Shown piece by piece: positions 53,429-64,000 of a stretch of 64,000 nucleotides of DNA. The notes below the pieces were generated by a model. It searched no databases and had not been told where the DNA came from. It was given only the letters and a program-made list of their open reading frames with translations. Origin of the DNA: Mucidula mucida (lineage: Eukaryota > Basidiomycota > Agaricomycetes > Agaricales > Physalacriaceae); the NCBI GenBank assembly GCA_015501055.1, contig JADNYV010000027.1, positions 124,001 to 188,000 of the forward strand, given 5' to 3'. Both the position numbers and the translations under genes were made by a program. The first letter of the stretch is position 1, and each line of letters starts with the position of its first letter.

Positions 53429-54880
53429 TCACCCCAAATCAACATCACACAAAAAACTCACCGTCACAGGCTTCAAAGGAAGATCATCGTTCCACTGTTT
53501 CCTGTGCGCTTCCCCCGCCGCCGTCGTTGCTGGACGCAAACTAATGCGCTGCCTCGAAACTGAGTTTTCCGAGGACGTGTAATCCGACGTCCGCCGCGCC
53601 CCAGCGATAGTTATCCTCCGGTTAAACATGACCTGCATAGCCCTTATTATTAACATTATCTATCGCCTGAATGACAAACTTGCCATCAGATTGTTACTGT
53701 ACACCTTTCCTATACTGTCCGCGATAATGGTGTAATAAGCAGGTCCTGGGATGAAGAACAGCACAATCGTGACGACGGCGAGAATCGCTGGGTTGAATGA
53801 GCCAAGGAGGAAGGGGGGTGTTGTGTAAGAACCACGTACCAGTCAATGTTCCTAGAAGGGGAAAGTAAGCTTTCAGTTATATTGAGAAGCCCGTGATCTT
53901 ACCTGTTTCAACCACTAGACGGATGATTCGCGCCACAAGAGCATCTGTCTCGCTCATTCCGCTTTTCCGGCGCGAGAGCTATCACATATGTAGTATTCAG
54001 ACGTGTGTTTTGGCGAAAACCAATCAATCAAGACGCACGTAATATGTTAACAGCACGGCTATGATCACGTCGTTTACCGCAGCGGTTAAGAGCCAGGTCT
54101 AACTCATGTCCGTTAGAAACGGCAAAAACAGAGAGATGGGAGGGGGGACCGTACGATGAGAGTCGGCCTAGTCACTTCAGGTAGCTCACTCGTTTTGAGG
54201 AAAGAGGCCCAGATTCCCTGTGCTGTGCCGGCCCCACATTGGACTAGGGCGAGCTAACGTTTTCGTGAGTACGCTTGCGCACAGAAGAGACGGAAGAAGC
54301 TTACCACCCATACAACGACTGCAGCGACCTTGGAATTCGACAATTTGTAGATCCGCCATCCGAAGAAGCTTTGGACGAGACCACTCGCTGTGCGAGACTG
54401 ATTTAGCACGCGCGGAAGGAGATGATAACACCATACCAATTGCGGTGAGGACGGGCACGCCGAACCATGTCAGCCCTTGCTCGTCCAGGATTTCAATGTT
54501 GCTGAAGTTTATGCCCCACGTTATATACGCATCCCGTGTCAATATGATAGTCTGCAATAGTTCTAGGACGTAGACTAGATAGACTAGGGCTTTTGAGCCC
54601 CATCGATCGTTGGGAAATGCAGTGTAGTAAAGGTCTAACGTGTGGCGTGAGGAATATGTGCAGAGAGCGGGGCTACGAGGGATACTCACACACTTGAACA
54701 GTGAGGACTCCGTAGAGACCCCAGTTGAAAAAGTAGGCAAGGATCTAGAACGCGAGCGTGAGATTGGAAACTGAGTGTTGAGAACGTCGGAAACAGACAT
54801 GGGGACCCGATCTACGTATGCGTGGTCAGTGCAGTAGAGTGACATGGCAGGGGAGGCTTACAGTTCTATGGCAGGGTTGG
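53429..54880 (-). CDS. Multi-span membrane protein (DUF6534-like), exon model partial
   Basis: Minus-strand exons give ILAYFFNWGLYGVLTVQ, FPNDRWGSKALVYLVYVLEL then LQTIILTRDAYITWG, LTWFGVPVLTAIG, LVQSFFGWRIYKLSNSK and VVVWVVSFFRL, TWLLTAAVNDVIIAVLLTYY, LSRRKSGMSETDALVARIIR, TLTAILAVVTIVLFFIPGPA and YYTIIADSIGKVYSNNLM. This order of hydrophobic helices and the AxND and YSN(S/N)LM motifs fit the basidiomycete family with domain DUF6534. The last exon (VMFNRRITIAGARRTS ... DDLPLKPV, stop 53429) can be joined only by a GC-AG intron near 53680-53632. The N-terminus (possibly MANPAIEL near 54880) is not securely connected. Function of the family is unknown to me. Confidence 0.7.
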
Positions 54881-54899
54881 CCATCAAGTAGAGAAGAGG

Positions 54900-56874
54900 G
54901 GTGTGATGTTACACTTCTCCTGTGTCTGTGTGCGCTTTTCAATGGTGAAGCATGGAAGCGATGAGGGCATCCCACAGGAACTGTCAATGATATTGAGTTG
55001 TTGATATCACAAAACCAAGGAAGCCCCGAGTGATGCTAACCCACCGGCACTCGCTCTCCTATCAGTATCCGAGTGAAAAGTACCAACTGCTAAGTGGGGT
55101 AGTCGTTTCCTCGATGCAATCAAATCTTGTTCAGAATCAAAGCGGAAAGATGATGATGATGGACAATTCTGGATCACGCTCCAACAGGCACTCGGTTGCT
55201 TTCAAGAAAAAAGATTAAGCAAAAGAGACGTCCATCAGGAAAACCCTACCCCGATAAGTTGTCAACAATACCGTCGAAATGCGGGAACTTACCTTGAAGG
55301 TGCTGGACATGAAGGTAGAGTGTAGTAGGGTATATTATTTAACTGTTTGAACCGACGGTGAACAAGATTAAACATGTCGACCAGTGGCCACTACCTCGGG
55401 CTTGCACCACCATCGGCAGTACGAAGGGACCTGGATGGGAGACTGAAAAACGACATACGTTGGAACGAGAGATGAGCTAAGGCGCGAGTGAGCGCTCAGT
55501 CAGTTTATTTTCGAAGTAGGCAGTAGAGTATTACTCACTCAGCTGTCGGTACACTCGTGACACGTTTCGGCTTGTAGACGACCGTTTCCTCGCGCGCAGC
55601 CATGGTGCATAGCCAAGTTACGAGTGAGATGGACCAAGGGTAGCTCACTGAGGTTATGAAGCTATGGCACTTATCGTCAAGTCGTGTTCGTCTGCAGTTG
55701 CGGTCGTTGTCATTGCTCCCGTTTCGCGCTTGGGGCCGTCTGCGCGTGTGTCCGTCAGCTGTCCAGAACCATTGTTGCGCTGGCAGCGTCCTGGGTATAT
55801 TGGAGAGGGGCCGGCGGACAGTCGCGCACGGAATCGCGTCGTGGCGGGGAAAAGCAAGGATGATGTGATCGATTACAACACGAGCGCAAAGGAGGGTCAC
55901 CACGGCATTTGACGCGTGCAGAGGGCAACGGCGACGCGAAAATTTGTCAGTACACTCGTTATTTGCTGGTATTTTGTGTCGAATCTTATCCAAACACTCT
56001 ATATAAGATATGTGACAAGTTCCAGGACTGTCCGAGCTCAGGTGAATTTGCACAGGTCCACGAACAGGAAGCAATCACATCACACGTTGATTTCAGCGAT
56101 TGAAAATTCAGCATTCAATCCGTGTTGGTCCGGTGGCTCTCGACAATTACTTCTTAGGTGTTAAAGTACCTTAGGAAAAAATCAAGGTATACTACGACAA
56201 GAATTGAGCGATAAAGAAGCAAAATACAGCTAGGATTGCACTTCTGGATGCGATTGCACTTTTCGATCAAGGATAGTAGGTACTTGCTATGATAACACCC
56301 TTGTTATATAGCCTCTCTTCAACTTTCTTGCCTGTTGGAACCTGGACACCCGTGTAAGTAGATTATATTCTACGTGTCGTCAGTACGTGGTCCATCCTCT
56401 GAAGTGAAACATACTTACCCCAGTACACGGTGGCGGAGTAAGCTGATCAGTTGCGCGCGTCCATACCGCGCGCTCGGTCCTTATCTCCGATCTCTGAGAT
56501 GGTCTCGCGTTGTTCTCCTACTAGTACCATAACAAGGACATACCTAATGTGTATTACCACTGCATTGAATCACGCAGGACAGAACTATTAGGCCTCCGAA
56601 TTGAGGGAAGGAATACGGTCGGTCGGGAGAAGTGTTCACTGTTGATTGCGAGTACTCAGTAACTGTATATCTCAAGGACAGAAAATGCTGTAGAGTACTA
56701 TATGTGCAGGAATTTTAGCATCAATGTCATTGAATGTGCAGAACATTTCTGATAATTCAACCAATGAAACTGACTTGTCACCTTGACCACTGTTTTTCAT
56801 GCAGATTTCCTTGATTAGCCCGGGAGGGTTTTCCTGATGTACTAGATAGGGAGTAAGAGTATACACGCGCGCGA
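54900..56874. other. Long intergenic region
   Basis: Nearly 2 kb with no convincing gene. A short minus-strand frame MAAREETVVYKPKRVTSVP near 55600-55540 could be the first exon of something, but no continuation was found. ORFs at 55655-56100 have no recognisable content. Confidence 0.4.
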
Positions 56875-57693
56875 CTATGGCGGTGGCGCCTCTTTTTCCT
56901 CCAGCGCCTTCTTCCAACCCTTCAGCGTCCTATGCAGCCGCCCGCCACTCGCCTGACTGAGCACGCCCGCGAGCTGGGTCGACGGGGCACTAATCATACC
57001 AACAATCTGCGCCCTCAGCGTGTCCAGCGTCGGCATCTTTGCGATCGTCGGTATCGTCTCCGGCAAGATGATCCTCTCCTCTATGAGCAAGCCCAGAACA
57101 CGCAGCTCGGGCGTCTGGACGGGCTTTGCGCGCTTCATGCGCCGGCCGGGGGTGGACGGGTCGGCGGTCTTGGACGCTAGCTCCTTCTCTATCTGCTCTG
57201 CTGTCTTTGGAGGCCGCTTCGGGACGCTCCGGTCGAGAGCGCGGAGGATGGCGTTGACGTATGGGGGATGGAGGGCGGGGAGTGAGAGGAGGGCATAGCC
57301 GCCTTGGATGCCGTCTATCATTTTCTGGACATCCCCGAGGTCGAGTCCTGGACGGTCGCGGAGTGCGGCGCCGAATATACCGCTGTTTATGACGGTGAGA
57401 GTGGGCGCGGGGAGGCGCTCTGCATCTTTCGGCGGCGGGACTTTCTCTGCGGCTATCCCGAGGTCGAGACGGAGTTTCTTTAGCCTCTCAGCGGTGAAGC
57501 CGTCGCGACTGAGAAAGATGAGGGGGGCGGTGGTGGTCGACTTGAGAATGTTCGTGTACCAGTTGTATTGGAATGCTTTGCGACCGGAGAATATACGGGG
57601 ACCAGGAGATGGCCTGACCACCTGCAGCGCAATCGCGTATCCGCGCGAGCAGCTCGGCACCGTACGCGCCCCAACGCGTCCAAGAGCAAACAT
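56875..57693 (-). CDS. Mitochondrial ribosomal protein uL10m
   Basis: A single exon encodes 272 aa, starting MFALGRVGARTVPSCSRGYA at 57693. The basic, Ser/Arg-rich N-terminus is a probable mitochondrial targeting sequence. The core includes FLSRDGFTAERLKKLRLDLG, TLTVINSGIFGAALRD, VLGLLIEERIILPETIPTIA and LRAQIVGMISAPSTQLAGVL, which follows the L10 fold (compare yeast Mrpl11). It belongs to the large-subunit stalk base of the mitoribosome. It is divergent with the RAMP4 gene, 120 bp between starts. Confidence 0.88.
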   Translation of the reverse strand: MFALGRVGARTVPSCSRGYAIALQVVRPSPGPRIFSGRKAFQYNWYTNILKSTTTAPLIFLSRDGFTAERLKKLRLDLGIAAEKVPPPKDAERLPAPTLTVINSGIFGAALRDRPGLDLGDVQKMIDGIQGGYALLSLPALHPPYVNAILRALDRSVPKRPPKTAEQIEKELASKTADPSTPGRRMKRAKPVQTPELRVLGLLIEERIILPETIPTIAKMPTLDTLRAQIVGMISAPSTQLAGVLSQASGGRLHRTLKGWKKALEEKEAPPP

Positions 57694-57813
57694 GCAAAAA
57701 TCTTTATGTGACTGTTACCGTTCGTAGTGACAGGATGTCCGGGCCGGAGCCGAATGCTACTGATCGCGTGTTAGTGCCACGTTCTCCTTTAAAGTATACT
57801 CCCATCCTTCAAC

Positions 57814-58105
57814 ATGGTACGTGTGGCTAGCGCCTCTGTAGCCCATCTAACAACGGCCTAGCCTACCCAATTCGAAATGCGCCAACGGAACGAAAAGTTC
57901 GCCAAAGACGCCAAAGCCGGCAAAAAACCAACACACCCATCGCGCCTCGAGCAAAAGGCTAAACAGAGCCCGCTGAATCTATGGGTTCTGGCTGTTATTA
58001 TGTTTGTTGTCTTGGGAGGAGGTACGCGCTCAACTGCCTCTTTGAATCATCATCATTAACGCTTTAACAGTAATATTCGAGCTGGCAAGACTCGTATTCC
58101 TGTAA
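57814..58105 (+). CDS. RAMP4/SERP1 (Ysy6-like) ER stress-associated membrane protein
   Basis: Three exons, 57814-57816, 57862-58021 and 58071-58105, encode 65 aa. Exon 1 is only the ATG; the next codons are MPTQFEMRQRNEKFAKDAK across the first intron. The body has the family's basic N-terminal half (GKKPTHPSRLEQKAKQSPL) and a single C-terminal membrane anchor (NLWVLAVIMFVVLGGVIFEL) ending ARLVFL. RAMP4 associates with the Sec61 translocon and stabilises membrane proteins under stress. Confidence 0.92.
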
Positions 58106-58561
58106 TGTGTCGACTCCATTGCATGTACCACCACCACGGTCCATTTCTTATCTTATTCTTATCGGAGGCATACACAAAATACACATTCGTTCCCTGCAAT
58201 ATTTCGTGTCCTCGATCAAGGTCGAATACGAGAACAACTCAATGGCACGCCTAAGTGCTACTCTCCGACAAATGGCTATCGAGCTTCATTCAAACCTCCA
58301 AGCGAATTGGACAAGTCCTCAACGTATTCGTGTACGCAATGCGATTCCCATCCATTCTCCAATACTCCAAGGTCTCCCTAGGTGACGAACACATCAACAC
58401 GTTGCACACTGCTGACTCCCAAGTTTTCCCGAGAAGCTCGTGCTATTCTCGCCGTCATACTCCCCGTTAAGACTCAACAAAGTAACGTTCGACGGAGTTA
58501 TATGTCACCGTCATCCAGCTAAGCGCAACAGTTTTATATACGCCACAAGACAAAAACGGCT
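58106..58561. other. Intergenic between RAMP4 and Msi1-like genes
   Basis: 3' regions of two convergent genes. The plus-strand ORFs are unsupported. Confidence 0.5.
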
Positions 58562-60236
<1,675 letters not shown>

Positions 60237-60298
60237 GGCAAGAGAAAAGACGCGACGCGTTATTATTCCCACGCTTACCCTTTCACCTCTCCTTCAAA
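60237..60298. promoter_or_regulatory. 62-bp divergent intergenic region
   Basis: Lies between the start codons of the Msi1-like gene (-) and the Bmt5-like gene (+). It contains a short pyrimidine-rich tract (cccttt...ctctcc) and no TATA box. It must carry both 5' leaders, or the transcripts overlap. Confidence 0.6.
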
Positions 60299-61382
60299 AT
60301 GGGAAAATCCAAAAACCTAAAATCAGCCCTTGCCTCCCAACAAACTCGACTCAAAAACAAGGAAAAGTCTCAAAAAGCAGCCAAAGTGACCGAGTCGCAG
60401 GCAAAAGCAAAGAAATCAACACAAAGCCGGAAAAGCAAGCAACATCTACGCCCGACCATACCGTTCTTGCCTACGGACACCATCCTGCTCATCGGCGAGG
60501 GCAACTTTTCTTTCGCCAGAGCCCTGGTTAGGAATCCACCCCCGGAACTTGTGCATCTGCCACCCGGGAACATCACTGCGACGGCGTATGACAGCGAGCA
60601 GGATTGCTGCGCCAAGTACCCAGACGCACAGGACATTCTCGTGGACCTCCGGGAGCGTGGAGTGCAAGTGCTCTTTGGCGTGGATGCATCTAAACTGGAC
60701 CGTGTGCCCCAGTTGAAGGGACGCCGATGGGACAAGATATGCTGGAACTTTCCGCATGCTGGTATGTCCATCAACTTGCATAATATGCATTCGAGCTAAC
60801 GCGATTGCAGGGAAAGGTATAACAGACATGAATCGAAATATTCTATCAAATCAGGTTCTCATCTTGGATTTCTTGAGGACGGCGGAGGGGTTATTGAAGA
60901 AGGGTCCTATTCCGAGTGTTGGAGGGAACAAGAAAAAGAAGAAAAAGGCAGAGGACGACGATGCAGATGAAGAAGAGGACGAAGAAGATGCGCGTTCAAT
61001 GTCGAGTGCCGGTGCTCGTGGTTCCATCCTCATCACACTGCGCAATGTAACTCCATATACATTATGGTTCGTCTCTTATCCAATCCTCACCCATAGTATT
61101 AGTATACTCACATCCTACTCGCACAGGGATGTACCGAGACTCGCTAAACATCCGCCTCCCCCAAACACCGGCAGTACACCCCCGAATCCCTCGTACATCC
61201 TCCTTCGGTCCTTTGTATTCCACCGCAGTTCTTGGGAAGGCTATGAACACCGAATGACCAAAGGCGAGCGAGCGCATGGGACGGGAAAGACGGGCGAAGG
61301 GGGTGAAGACCGCACCTGGCAGTTCTGCATTAACAATCGAGGTGTGTTCGTTTCCTTTATAGGCGGGGGGAGTTGTATCTGA
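60299..61382 (+). CDS. 25S rRNA (uracil-N3)-methyltransferase-like (Bmt5, DUF2431)
   Basis: Three exons, 60299-60761, 60811-61066 and 61127-61382, encode 324 aa. The Lys-rich N-terminus (MGKSKNLKSALASQQTRLKN) suggests nucleolar targeting. The Rossmann-like SAM-binding motif is ILLIGEGNFSFARAL, followed by ITATAYDSEQ, RWDKICWNFPHAG and a second exon with GITDMNRNILSNQVLILDFL. A Lys/Asp/Glu insert (KKKKKKAEDDDADEEEDEED) precedes ILITLRNVTPYTLW and the closing segment SFVFHRSSWEGYEHRMT. The last residues after TWQFCINNRG may instead be altered by a further intron near 61336. In yeast Bmt5 modifies U2634 of 25S rRNA. Confidence 0.88.
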
Positions 61383-62237
61383 CGTGATTTGTGAAACCAG
61401 CATGAACAGGTACATGTAATAGAAGATCTGAATCTACCTTCTTACAACGCTCGCCGAGCCAGGAAGCTCCCTCAAATATCACCGGTTCAGTGCAGAGACT
61501 ATTTCGGGTCTCTCGCCTTCTGCCTTCAGCTTGTTCAAGTGTGTGATCGTCCGAGTTGTGCGTTTGATATCTATCCGGTAACGGATAAAACTAAACATGT
61601 CGTCACGACTATTGCAGACTCATATTTTGCGGTACGGCGGCTAGTACGGTATGTAATAGTGGCGTCGCCGCCAAATACCCCACCGTTGCCACCGACGAAC
61701 TTGATGTTACGTTGGGTTACCCAACGAAACATCATCTCGGGACTCAGAGGCCGTTACACAAACTTTTATCTGCTCGCAGCGCCGGGCCTGGTCTTCATCT
61801 TGGCTAATTCATTTATTTTAGGAGCGCAATCTCTTACACGATCCAGTATGCGTGACCTTGTACAACCCTTAGGGTATTCAGCCGCCGCGCACCATAGAGC
61901 CTACGTGAGGCTGAACTATATGTCGTTCAAAGACCTCGAGCGTTGTCTGCATCCAAGGGAAAGTGACGAGCGCCTACATATGAGCACAAGGTAGTCCTTG
62001 GATTAGCTTTTGGAAATGTTGGGGCTTCGGGATGATCCGAAGTGGCGGTACGAAACCCGCAGCTTAAATGCTGTTCATATCCCACCTGTCATGGTCCGGT
62101 TTCTTTCTTCCTTTCCACGCCCATTTTCCTCCTTCTTCTTGGTTCAGCGCTATTTTTCTGTTCTCCTTTCGTGCGCAATTGCATGCTGAGCCATTTTACT
62201 TTGACACGACTTTCATTTCGAACATCATCATACTATC
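61383..62237. other. Intergenic between Bmt5-like and membrane-protein genes
   Basis: Short ORFs such as 61539-61994 lack features and splice support. The right end is C/T-rich before ATG 62238, as expected for a fungal promoter. Confidence 0.45.
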
Positions 62238-63362
62238 ATGCCTTCAATTTCAAAACGCGGCGAGAACGGTTTGACGGATAAGAGTGGGGGGTTGAATGGG
62301 GCGGGCGCGGTGGTGATTGCGGTGTGCGTGGTGGTGGGCGTTATGGTTGTCGGCTTTATCGTCTGGATCATCGTCAGGCGGGTACGGCGGCAACGCGAGG
62401 GGAAGCGCGCGTATTCGGTGCATCACACCAAGAATAATTCGGACACTGGGCATCTTTTGGCGCAGACGCCGTCCTGGCTCCCTGACGCGCACAAGGACGG
62501 ACTTCCAACATTCACAACATCATACCGCGCCGATGCCCCACCCATATTCCACTTCCCAGCACAAACTTTTGCTCCTGCAAGCTCAATCTCCTCGACGGCG
62601 CGCTATTCACAGCTAAAACACTCAGGGATGGAGGACAGCGAGGAGCACGATCGCCGCCATTCATTTGCATCCACACTAACTCCCCGCCCGCCGTCGACGG
62701 TGCTGATGCTGGAAGAGTCGGCCGTGCCCTTCATGCGCGAGGTCACGCGCGCGCCCTCACACTCTCCAAAGTCTCTTCCCCCACTCTCCATCCCCCGCGT
62801 CGATGCCGTGTCCACGTCAAGTTACACTTCCGTACATCCGGTGGCGGTGATGGATACCCCGATAACATCTGCCGTGTCGTCTGCCACTTCAGAGTCCATA
62901 TATTCTCAGGCCAGCGCGACGACGAGTCGTGCCCCGCCGGCTCCGTCTCCATCTCCATCTCCGCCTCCCATCCCATCAATTCCCACCCTGATACCTCGCA
63001 CGCTCCCGGCAATCCCAGACGACGTCCTCCGGCGCGTCGCACAGACCGAACTGCCGGGGGCTGATCTTAATCGTGCACCGACAAAGGTCATCGCTACATT
63101 AGTGAAGAAGCGCGCTCATGGTGCGGAGCTAAATAGGAACGGGACGGCCGTATCGCGTATCGAGCGCTCGGACTCGATAACGTCGTTTGACGGTCCAGGG
63201 GAGGATGAGGTGGTGGAGTTTCATCCTGTGACGGGGCGCAGGCGTATGAAGACGACGAGGCGCAAGTGGGAGGCGGCGCGCGCGAAGCAGCGCGAGGCTG
63301 AGATGGTGGATGTGCCGATGTCGGCTACGGAGACGAGACATGATACTACTTTGGACAGTTAA
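62238..63362 (+). CDS. Single-pass membrane protein with long disordered cytoplasmic tail
   Basis: A single exon encodes 374 aa, starting MPSISKRGENGLTDKSGG at 62238. A single hydrophobic segment at residues about 24-47 (AVVIAVCVVVGVMVVGFIVW) is followed at once by RRVRRQREGKR. The positive-inside rule then puts the long tail in the cytoplasm and the short N-terminus outside. The tail is Ser/Pro-rich (SPSPSPPPIPSIP). It ends with a basic stretch GRRRMKTTRRKWEAARAKQ. No signal peptide or extracellular domain is present. The family is not recognised; a plasma-membrane or ER anchor for a disordered tail is the most that can be said. Confidence 0.75.
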   Translation: MPSISKRGENGLTDKSGGLNGAGAVVIAVCVVVGVMVVGFIVWIIVRRVRRQREGKRAYSVHHTKNNSDTGHLLAQTPSWLPDAHKDGLPTFTTSYRADAPPIFHFPAQTFAPASSISSTARYSQLKHSGMEDSEEHDRRHSFASTLTPRPPSTVLMLEESAVPFMREVTRAPSHSPKSLPPLSIPRVDAVSTSSYTSVHPVAVMDTPITSAVSSATSESIYSQASATTSRAPPAPSPSPSPPPIPSIPTLIPRTLPAIPDDVLRRVAQTELPGADLNRAPTKVIATLVKKRAHGAELNRNGTAVSRIERSDSITSFDGPGEDEVVEFHPVTGRRRMKTTRRKWEAARAKQREAEMVDVPMSATETRHDTTLDS

Positions 63363-63500
63363 TTTTATTCTTTGTGACGATTTAGGACGTAGTACATACA
63401 TTTTTGAAAACGATCTTGTAAAACATGATATAAAGTTGAACCTCAAGCTTCAAGCTGTACGCACAAAGTATTGGATTCGTTTGGACGGGGTGTATATGAT

Positions 63501-64000
63501 TTACTCGAAAGGCAGAGCGGCTAGGCTTCCTCGTATATGCTCTAGATCATCTAATGAGATATCAAACCCCCCATACTTTCTCAACGCATCCCGCCGTTCA
63601 TACTCGGTCTTCGCCTCGACCAAAAGCTCCGTCCCTGCTCCTACATGTCTATTAAACACAGCGCCCTTGACACCGATCCGCCCAATGTACCGTGTGGCTG
63701 GCGAGTCCTCCGTATTAGGCTCAGCGCCCAACTCCTCTGCTTCCTTCTTCGTCAACCAAAAGTGTTTAGAAAATACAATCTTGTCAGAGAAGAACGTGCC
63801 CGCCATCTTGCTCACGGCAAAGTTCGCAGCTTGGTAATCCTTCTCGAAAAACTCGACCTCCGTGAACGCGTACACGATCCGCCAAACGGGTTCCTTGTCC
63901 GACGACTCTTTTCCGGCGTGCATCACTTCCAGGCGCCAGTCGACTGTCGGTGAACCGTCTATATATCATGAGCTATCGAATGATAAAACGAAAAGTTGCA
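63501..64000 (-). CDS. Hypothetical protein, 5' part outside window
   Basis: The coding exon ends LRKYGGFDISLDDLEHIRG with stop at 63501. It extends upstream at least to GSPTVDWRLEVMHAGKES near 63955, where an acceptor (atatag) joins an exon beyond the window. Other recognisable stretches are VWRIVYAFTEVEFFEKDY, FFSDKIVFSKHFWLTKKE and GRIGVKGAVFNRHVGAG. The ORF starting inside at MMHAG is not the true start. I do not recognise the family. Confidence 0.7.

Noticed and set aside
55375..55470. 5S rRNA or 5S-derived SINE
   Set aside because: The string ctggatgggagact resembles the 3' part of 5S rRNA, but the 5' domain and internal promoter boxes are not recognisable.

Overview
This is a basidiomycete window, almost certainly an Agaricomycete mushroom-forming fungus. 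The evidence is genes split by introns of about 45-60 nt with GT...AG ends, a locally expanded family of fungal-type protein kinases (FunK1), a multi-span membrane protein resembling the basidiomycete DUF6534 family, and housekeeping genes with fungal architecture (ING/PHD, Fip1, Msi1, uL10m, RAMP4, RNase H1).

Layout. 1-4635 and 16893-about 21190 are the two arms of a long imperfect inverted repeat. Each arm carries the same decayed cargo: a FunK1 remnant, a GFA-domain pseudogene, a larger FunK1 pseudogene, a Nudix pseudogene and a copy of a short dispersed repeat. The 12.3 kb between the arms holds a cytochrome P450 (5528-7482, -), an ING-family PHD protein (9794-11258, +), a tRNA-Gly(UCC) (11744-11814, -), a questin-oxidase-like protein (13137-14802, +) and poorly resolved ORFs. 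From 21.5 to 39.8 kb is a FunK1 territory: one intact long kinase (-), a remnant, then RNase H1 and a TBC-domain RabGAP, a foldback element, and a head-to-tail array of four FunK1 genes (31588-39770, +). 40-64 kb is mostly ordinary: a basic nuclear protein, a phytanoyl-CoA-dioxygenase-like protein, a C2-domain protein with a Pro/Ala tail, a glycosyltransferase pair (one frameshifted, one intact), a small Ser-rich protein, Fip1, a membrane protein, uL10m, RAMP4/SERP1, Msi1/RBBP4, the Bmt5-type rRNA methyltransferase, a single-pass membrane protein, and a partial gene at the right edge.

How things fit. The FunK1 genes are of two kinds. Long ones (845 and 976 aa) share an N-terminal module of about 200 residues and a conserved promoter. 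Short ones (401-420 aa) keep only the later kinase part. One long gene contains a three-fold tandem duplication of a 63-nt exon together with its intron, which is the most distinctive structure in the window. The 4th gene of the array looks like a mosaic of two neighbours. Msi1 and Bmt5 are divergent with only 62 bp between start codons. Splice sites were read by eye and checked by reading-frame phase; exon models are given in the entries where they close exactly, and flagged where they do not.
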